Below, one piece after another: positions 56,847 through 64,000 of a stretch of DNA of 64,000 bases (position 1 is the stretch's first letter; every line of letters starts with the position of its first letter). The notes beneath the pieces were generated by a model. It did not search any database, was not told the DNA's origin, and saw only the letters and a list, made by a program, of their open reading frames with translations. The DNA comes from Nicotiana tabacum. Its lineage: Eukaryota; Streptophyta; Magnoliopsida; Solanales; Solanaceae. The position numbers and the translations under genes are program-made. The stretch spans positions 55,176,419-55,240,418 of the forward strand of contig NC_134095.1 of assembly GCF_000715075.1 (NCBI RefSeq), in the 5' to 3' direction.

Positions 56847-58078
56847 TGTCATGACCCTAACCCCGAACCCGGTCGTGATGGTACCTCTCGTGAACACAAG
56901 TCCAGCCAATTAAATCCAATTCACTTTTTAAAACAGTTAAACAATATAAAAGCAGTCTAAACATGATTTAATGATAATAAGTAGAGGACATACAACCGGA
57001 CACAACCCAAACTGGGGTGACACAAGTCAAGAGCATCTACTAGGGTATAAATACAACTGGATGTCTGAAGTGTACAAATATAGACTAATGAAATGAAGAG
57101 AGAGAAGAGCAGTGTTGTGAATGCCGGCAGCTACCTTGCTAAACTCTGATGACTCTGCCTCCGATCAACCAAAACCCACTACCGGGTGTATAAATACCTG
57201 AATCTGCACACAATTCGGAGCTTGTTTGCTCAATATGATATCCATTTCGCTCGTTAAACAATTAACTCATGATTCGCGTCAAAAACCAATCGCGACTTGA
57301 TGAAATTAGACCAAACTTTCCAAATCACTCCTATAATTCATTATCAAAATTTCGGAAGTCTCAAAATTAAATTTCGATCTCTAGAACTAAAAATGGACCT
57401 TTGGATCATTACATGTTTATGCTCAAAACGCCAAAATCTTCCAAAAACTCTTTTAAAACATATCCGAGCCTCATGGGACCCCGACCAAACATGCCAACAC
57501 ACCCCATAACATAAGTCAAACTTGTTCCAACCTTCATAATGCTCAAAACAACATCAAAACATCAAATCACACTCGGATTCAAGCCTAAGAATTCCAAAAC
57601 TTCCGAATTCGATCAAAACGTCTATCAAATCTCGTCTGAATGAACTGAAATTTTGCACAAACATCAAAAATGACACAACGGGCATACTCCCATTTCAGGA
57701 ATTCAATTCCGACCACGATATCAAAATCTCCCCTATCAACCGGAAAACGCCGAAATCTCAATTTCGCCAATTCAAGCCTAAGCCTTCCACGAACTTCCAA
57801 ATGCATTCCGATAATGCTCCTAAGTTCCAAATCACCTAATGGAGCTAACCAAACCATAAAAATTCCAATCCGAGATCAAATACACACAAGTCAAATCCTT
57901 GTCAAACCTTTCAAATTTTAAGCTTTCAACCGAGACTGTTCTTCCAAATTCATTCTGATTAACTTGAAACCCAACACCAACGATTTACATAAGTCATAAT
58001 ATACCATACGGGGTAAGTCATGCCTGTGAACTGGCGAGCGAAGTGCAAAAGCTCAAAATAACCGGTCGGGTCGTTACA
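56847..58078 (-). repeat. Element D 5' LTR, internally deleted (1,232 bp)
   Basis: Both ends are intact (TGTCATGACCC at 56847, GGGTCGTTACA at 58078). The central part corresponding to about 49920-51740 of the 3' LTR is absent. The junction is at about 57211-57213. Confidence 0.92.
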
Positions 58079-58769
58079 CCATATCAAAGATTCTTTATGT
58101 AAGATTCTTTTGAACTCTTCACCAGAAATATCTAACACAGATGAAGGAAATTTATCAACAAGTGAAGACTTAAGAGTCCTTTAGGAAGAGAATTATATTT
58201 CATCTTCTGAAGATGAGCAAGAGTTCTGTTATAAGGGACAATGCTCAAAATCATTGTTGTAATACTAATGATGATCTTTTTAATATTTACTCCCAATTTA
58301 GATATTTAAAGATAAATGTTTTGACTAATGATAACATACTTGATCTTTTAAGGGTTATCAAAGACCCTGAATTAAGGTCCCAACTTATTGATAAACTTCC
58401 TACAAGTTCAAAAGTAGGAACAGAGGTGGAAGAAGTTCCATCTCAAAAAGGACCTTACACCATGTTTGAAATCAGAAAAATGGTGAAAAATAACTCTCAG
58501 CCTAAAGGATGGCTGCTGTCCAAGATTTAAGTACTGAGATAAATTATCTCAAGAAAGAAATCTCTGAATTAAAGGCTTCAAATGTAGCCTTAGATGAAAG
58601 AATTTTCAAATTAGAAAATTCTAGTACGGTTAATACAAACCCCAGTATTAAGATAAATACTACTGCTAGTTCTTCAGAAGAAGATACTGCTAATACTTTA
58701 CTTGCAGCCATAGATTTTTCTGAAGATGAATTTCTGGAAAAACTCTAATATTTTATCACCCAAAAGTTT
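58079..58769 (+). pseudogene. EPRV post-coat linker region
   Basis: It continues the coat region after element D. The frame 58213-58530 (KINVLTNDNILDLL.., LRSQLIDKL, GPYTMFEIRKMV) and the overlapping frame 58509-58748 are in different registers, so a frameshift separates them near 58505. The second has a heptad-like Leu/Ile pattern (LSTEINYLKKEISELKASN), compatible with a short coiled coil, then a Ser/Thr and acidic tail. This kind of sequence lies between coat and protease in caulimovirid polyproteins. A TAA at 58746 precedes the protease. Confidence 0.72.
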
Positions 58770-59336
58770 TTAATAAAAATAACTCTTTTAATCGACTACA
58801 ATTTCAAAAAAGAGTTTGTTAATTTATTTGATAGTGGAGCAGATTTAAATTGTGTGAAAGAAGGAGTAATACCCTCAAGATATTTTTATAAAACCACTCA
58901 TCGTTTAAAAAATGCTAGTGATGGTCCAATGGGTATTTCATATAAGCTACCTAGGGCTTATATTTGCCAACAGGATACATGTATTCCTGAAAGTTTTGTC
59001 TTGGTAAAAGACATTGATAGGGATGTAATACTTGGTGTCCCATTTTGTATTAAATTGATGCCTTTTTTATATTGGAATACAAAGAGTTTTACTGGCACTT
59101 ACAATGGCAAAAGTATTACTTTTGAGTTTATAACTGAACTAGTTCAAAGATTTTTGAATGAACTTATTTCTGATAAAATCTCTTCAAAAGTCAATCAAAT
59201 TGAATTTTTGAAAAATGAGATTTGTTCCATTACTGTTGAACAGGATTTGAAAAATCCTAAATTGATAGAAAAAATTAATTCTCTCAAAAATAATTTCTCT
59301 GCTTCTCTATGTGGTGACCATCCAAACCAATTTTAG
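58770..59336 (+). pseudogene. EPRV aspartic protease
   Basis: The catalytic motif DSGAD (58830-58844) is followed by NCVKEGVIPSRYF, a flap-like GISYKL and the hydrophobic VILGVPF (about 59028-59048), the usual order of a retroviral-type protease. The frame is the same as the preceding linker but is separated from it by a stop at 58746, and it ends at TAG 59334. In the intact virus the protease would cleave the polyprotein. This copy is not expressible as part of one. Confidence 0.85.
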
Positions 59337-59655
59337 AGTAGAAAATAACATATCATAAATCTTCCTTATGAAGAAGGCTTTTCTGAGGATAATATCCCTA
59401 CCAAAGCTCAACCTTCTCATGTGAACTCCGATTATTTGGAGTTATGCAAAAAGAAAATTGATTCCTTGCAGCAGAAGGGTTTGATTAGACCCTCAAAGTC
59501 CAAATGGTCTTGTACTGCTTTTTATGTTTATAAACATGCTGAACAGGAACGAAGAGTACCTAGATTAGTCATTAACTACAAACCCCTTAATAATGTTTTA
59601 AAATGGATTAGATATCCTATTCCTAATAAAAAGGATTTGCTTGATAGATTACACG
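59337..59655 (+). pseudogene. EPRV reverse transcriptase, N-terminal fragment
   Basis: After a short frameshifted stretch, NSDYLELCKKKIDSLQQKGLIRPS and PRLVINYKPLNNVL match the minus-strand RT at 32210-32463. Element E interrupts it at 59655, shortly before the catalytic part. The rest of this RT should lie right of the window, beyond element E. Confidence 0.85.
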
Positions 59656-62600
59656 TGTCACGACCCAAACCCGGACTCGGTCGTGATGGCGCCTCTCGTG
59701 AAGATAAGGCTAGCCAATTAAACCCAATTCACTTTTTAAACAGTTAAATAACATAAAAGTAGTCTAAAACATGATATAGCAATACTAAGTAGCGAATAAT
59801 GCCAATAAAGTGCAGAAGTACAACCCAACACAACCCTAACCGGAGTGTCACAAGTCACGAGCATCTACTATGGTATAAAGACAACTGAAAGTCTGAATGT
59901 ACAAATACAGACTAATGAATGAAGAGAGACAGAAGCAGTGCTGCGAACGTCGGTAGCTACCTTGCTAAACTCCAATGACTCTGCCTCTGATCAGTCAAAA
60001 CCCGCTACCGGGTGTATAAATACCTGAATCTGCACACAAGGTGCGGGGAGTAAAGTGAGTACTCCAACTCAGTGAGTAATAATCATAACTAAAGTCTGAA
60101 TGGTAAGAAATCACGTAAAACATATCAAGATGTTGTATAGAAGTAGTTCAAAACTAGTAAGAAAGCAGTGAAGCTGTAAAAATCTCTTAAAACATCTTAG
60201 CTCAGTTTAAACTTCTTTGAAAATGACTTTTCCAACAGTTACGCGAATGAACGCAAAATAAGTAATGCAGATAAGCACAGAAATCTGCCCCTCGGGAACA
60301 AATACCATAGTTTAACAGGTAAATAATAGGTTAATATGAAAGATAAACACATAAAGGTTCGCCCCTCGGGCACAATGTCAACAACTCCGCCCCTCGGGCT
60401 CAATATCACATCACAACGGGTACCTGCGCTCACTGGGGATGTACAGACTTCGGGAGGGGCCCCTTACGGCCCAAGCGCAATATCAAGCCATCTCGTGGCA
60501 TCATAAACAGGCCCTCGGCCTCATATTAATATCAACAAGCCACCTCAAGGCGGAGATATCTCAGGCCCTCGGCCTCATAATCAATATCAGTAACTCACTG
60601 TTGTGGCATGTAGCCCGACCCAAAAGTATCCTCACAATACAGGCCCTCGACCTTATTCAGTCTAAAATCACATAAGCCACTCGGGCAATAGTAAAACATG
60701 ATGCTCAGCCCAAAATATTATTTAAAATATCCTTTCAAGTGTTAAAGCAGAGTAAACCTGGCTGAGTTTTGAAAAAAGTGGAAAATAACATGACTGAGTT
60801 CAAGTATAAAGTCAAAACAGTGAGAAAATATCAACAACAATCCCCGAAGGGTTCAAATAGCTGGCACTTGGCCCAAATATGGTTTTCAACCCAAATAATG
60901 ATGATAGAAAATAATTTTTAATCAAATATGCGGTAAAAATCATCAATCGGGACGGACCAAGTCACAATCCCCAATAGTGCACAACTCCACGCTCGTCATC
61001 AAGCGTGTGCCTCACCATAATATAGCACAACGATGTGCAATCCAGGGTTCCAAACCCTCAGAACATCATTTACCATCATTACTCACCTCTATCCTGTCCG
61101 AACTCTAGCCCGCGATGCCTTTGCCTCTCGAATCGGCCTCCAGATGCTCCAAATCTAGATGAAACTAGTACCAAACCATCAAAATGTGCTAAAGGAACAA
61201 AGCCCACTAGAAAATTATCAAATTACCACAAAATTTCCGAAATCGGTCAAACCCGACCCTCGGGACCACATCTCCGAATTTAACAAAATTCACAAAACTA
61301 GAATCCTTATACTCTCACGAGTCTAACCATACAAAAATTATCCAATTCCGATACCATTTGGTCCTTCAAATCATCATTTTACATTTTTGAAAGATTTGAC
61401 AATTTTTCTTTCTAAATTCCATCCCAAATCACGAATAAAATGATTAATTCAATGATAGATTCATGTACTCTAGCCAAATGTGAGTTAGAATCACTTACCC
61501 CTATTTGTTGAAAAACCTTCGAAAATCGCCAAAATCCGAGCTCTCTTAGTCGAAATATTAAATAAAACCCAAAACTTGTAATTATAGAGTACCCCACAGA
61601 TTTCCACCTCTGCGGACCGCACAAAAATGACCCTAGTCCGCACAAAACCAGTGCGGTCCGCACAAAAACGACTGCGGCCGCACAGGTTTTCATCTGCAGT
61701 AACATGCTTTAGTATTACGACCATAACTTTCGCTACAGATTTCCAAATTCGATATCCTTATCTTTATAGAAACTAGACATGAAGGGCTACAACTTTCGTA
61801 TTTGAATCATCTCAAAATTTTTTGTAGATCAAAAGATATGAGCATCCGAAGTAGGACCAGTGAAATGTTCCCCACCGCGGTCGCACTGCATTTTGTGCGG
61901 TCCGCACAACACCTACCGTGGCTGCACTTCATTTTGTGCTGTCCGCACAGCACCTACCGCGGACACACTTCTTTTTGTGCGGACCGCACTGGTGGTTCTG
62001 AGGCCTGCAACCCTTCTGGACCTGCTACAGCTATGATTTTCGGCCTAATACATCTCGGAACCCCCAGAACTTCAAACCAATTGTACCTACACATCCCATG
62101 ACTTTGTTCAAACATGTTCAAAACTTCGGAACGCTCACAACAACATCAAATCACCAATTTAACATAGGATTCAAGCCTAAGAACTTCAAAAACTCTTAAA
62201 TTATGCTTTCGATTAAAAAGGCTATAAAATCTTGTCCGAATGACCTAAAATTTTGCGCACACATCTCAAATGACACAACGAAGCTACTGCAACTCCTGAA
62301 ATTCCATTCCGACCCCTATATCAAAAATCTCGCCTATCAACCGAAAAATGCCGAAATTTCAATTTCGCCAATTCAAGCCTAAACCTTCCACAGACCTTCA
62401 AAATGCATTCCGATCACGCTCCTAAGTCCCAAATCACCTAACAGATCTAACCCAACCATAAAAATTCCGATTCGAGATCATATACAAATAATTCAAATCT
62501 TGGTCAAACCTTTCGAATTTCAAGCTTCAACTGAGAACTGTTTTCTTCCAAATTCATTCTGATTACCCTGAAAACCAAAACCAACAATTTACATAAGTCA

Positions 62601-62682
62601 TAATACATCACACGGGGCAAGTCATGCTCGAAAACTGGCGATCAAAGTGCAAAAGCTCAAAACGACTGGTCGGGTCATTACA
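59656..62682 (-). repeat. Element E 3' LTR (3,027 bp)
   Basis: The plus strand begins TGTCACGACCC at 59656 and ends GGGTCATTACA at 62682. It is the same type as C throughout, including the GCGGACCGC/GCGGCCGC cluster at about 61610-61990. The TATA site at 61579-61586 reads TAATTATA instead of TATTTATA. Confidence 0.92.
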
Positions 62683-64000
62683 TCTTCCACCACTTAAACA
62701 TACGTTCGTCCTAGAACGTGACCCGAGTTGTTCCAAAAGCCAACCAATCGCTGAATAATCTTACCATGCACATACCCGGGAGAGTTCCACGTCACCCTAT
62801 CTCATATAGGTTCGATAACACATTGTAACTGAAATTTCACAACCCAATCTAGCCCATAAACCATAGAACCACATTTCCACTTCTAAAATCCTCAATACGA
62901 TTAGAATCTCACATTTATATGTGAATAAGCCCGAACCAGCTGTAACCAACCATACCCGCAACCTCGGATGCCATTTCATGATAAATCACATAAACTCAAA
63001 TGCTTGTATTGATAACTTCTATTCACAACAGCTGTCCACAACAATTGAATACCGGTAGAAAATCTCTTATCAACTAAAATCTCATTCCAGCAGTTTCATA
63101 TACTGCCAATGATAAATGAAACACACAGTAAGCCACAACCATTTCTCAGATCAACCATTCCTGAAGCCACTTCTCCTTTGGTAAAGACCATAGCAAATTT
63201 CTGAGTCGAACCTCGATATTCTCCTTCCAACATGCTGAAATCGAACCCGTTCATATCCATTAATGATTCCAATGATATCATCTAATCCAACATACTACTC
63301 TAGTGACATGACACATCAATACAGGCCTAAGCTACAACTTGCGCAATACGCGTACCATATGCAACAATCCGAACATACTCAAATCATGAAAATGAGTCAA
63401 ATGAAAGAGCTGTACCTCAAGCTCACCAGTACCACCACAATACAAGGCTGAGAACCCATCTCACATCATTGGAATAGAACACACGAATCCAACCCACAAG
63501 GTCATACCTCCACATAACTTCGCTGCAACGTACGATCCTATCTAAACACTGCTCCACATGAAACACCTCAAGTCACTCTGCTCGAAATTGATGACCATGT
63601 GCAATTAATGTCTAGAACCAAAGTAAATCATCATAACCATGGTAAAGCAAATACATATCACCTTACAATCCGAAAGGACATAACCGATACACCATCCACC
63701 GCATAGTACCCAGTTACTCTCCCCACTCGACTTCCCCTATGAAACCCCAATAGAACCGCACCATATGTGACCATAACCAACAAATCATAATGCCTCGCAA
63801 CACGGAAAGGTAACTCATAGATCTCCCTATATTACTAATAAGATCAATAACAATCGAATCAACACATCCCTCAACAATACATTTTGGAGCCAACCAAGCC
63901 GAATCAAGTTAGAACATGCATTCACATTAGCCTGCCAATGAACTCCTTATTAAAGAAATCCTGAAGATGCTCCTTCCACTCATTTAACTCAACCGGTGCC
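62683..64000 (-). other. Element E polypurine tract and partial internal region
   Basis: The reverse complement of 62683-62695 is a diverged AAGTGGTGGAAGA tract. The rest aligns with 52628-53900 of D. It ends, at the window edge, within the RT N-terminus relic. Short minus frames (63281-63096, 62979-62797) have no recognised product. Confidence 0.75.

Larger units (their letters stand above)
49551..58078 (-). mobile_element. Element D: non-autonomous LTR element, minus strand, TSD TCATA/CCATA
   Basis: On the minus strand, the 5' LTR is 58078-56847 (truncated inside), followed by the PBS, an internal region of about 4.2 kb, a polypurine tract at 52627-52615 and the 3' LTR at 52614-49551. Flanks are TCATA (49546-49550) and CCATA (58079-58083), one mismatch. 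EPRV coat sequence is continuous across the insertion. The internal region matches B, C and E. Confidence 0.93.
59656..64000 (-). mobile_element. Element E: non-autonomous LTR element, minus strand, 3' half only
   Basis: The 3' LTR (62682 down to 59656), a polypurine tract and 1.3 kb of the shared internal region are present; the element runs off the right edge. The left flank is ACACG (59651-59655); its TSD partner is outside the window. The internal sequence aligns with the corresponding part of D. Confidence 0.88.

Overview
The window looks like a block of plant nuclear heterochromatin, most likely from a Solanaceae genome such as Nicotiana. That is inferred from the style of the repeats and was not tested by any search. 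I found no intact host gene, tRNA, rRNA or CRISPR array. Almost every base belongs to nested Ty3/gypsy LTR retrotransposons or to pieces of an endogenous pararetrovirus (Caulimoviridae, EPRV). All coding sequence is broken.

The base layer is about 7 kb of EPRV in four blocks: 17345-17851, 31784-33826, 46477-49550 and 58079-59655. Left of 47733 it lies on the minus strand and carries RNase H, a downstream ORF, an intergenic promoter region and RT. Right of 47734 it lies on the plus strand and carries coat/zinc-knuckle, protease and RT start. The two halves meet head to head. Five LTR insertions split the EPRV: E2 (minus, ending at 17344), solo LTR S2 (17852-31783, TSD GTCTT), element C (33827-46476, TSD GAAGA), element D (49551-58078, TSD TCATA/CCATA) and element E (59656 to beyond the window).

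A second layer sits inside these. Element A (391-10944) is a chromodomain-type gypsy element that interrupts the leader of E2. Solo LTR S1 (12788-15736, TSD CGTAT) interrupts the LTR of E2. Element B (20291-31307, TSD GCTTT) interrupts S2. Solo LTR S3 (40913-43514, TSD TCTGG) interrupts the internal part of C.

Only A has recognisable gag, RT, RNase H, integrase and chromodomain. Its protease domain is missing and it has six in-frame stop positions, one of them a double stop, plus a frameshift. B, C, D and E are non-autonomous. They share one internal region of about 4.1-4.5 kb with no gag and only relics of pol. Their primer-binding site, leader and polypurine tract resemble those of A, so mobilisation in trans by an A-like relative is a plausible inference. 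Their LTRs and those of S1-S3 are modular: two kinds of U3 start, three kinds of promoter-proximal repeat module and two kinds of U5 end occur in several combinations. This mosaic non-autonomous family and the rearranged EPRV are the most interesting contents of the window.
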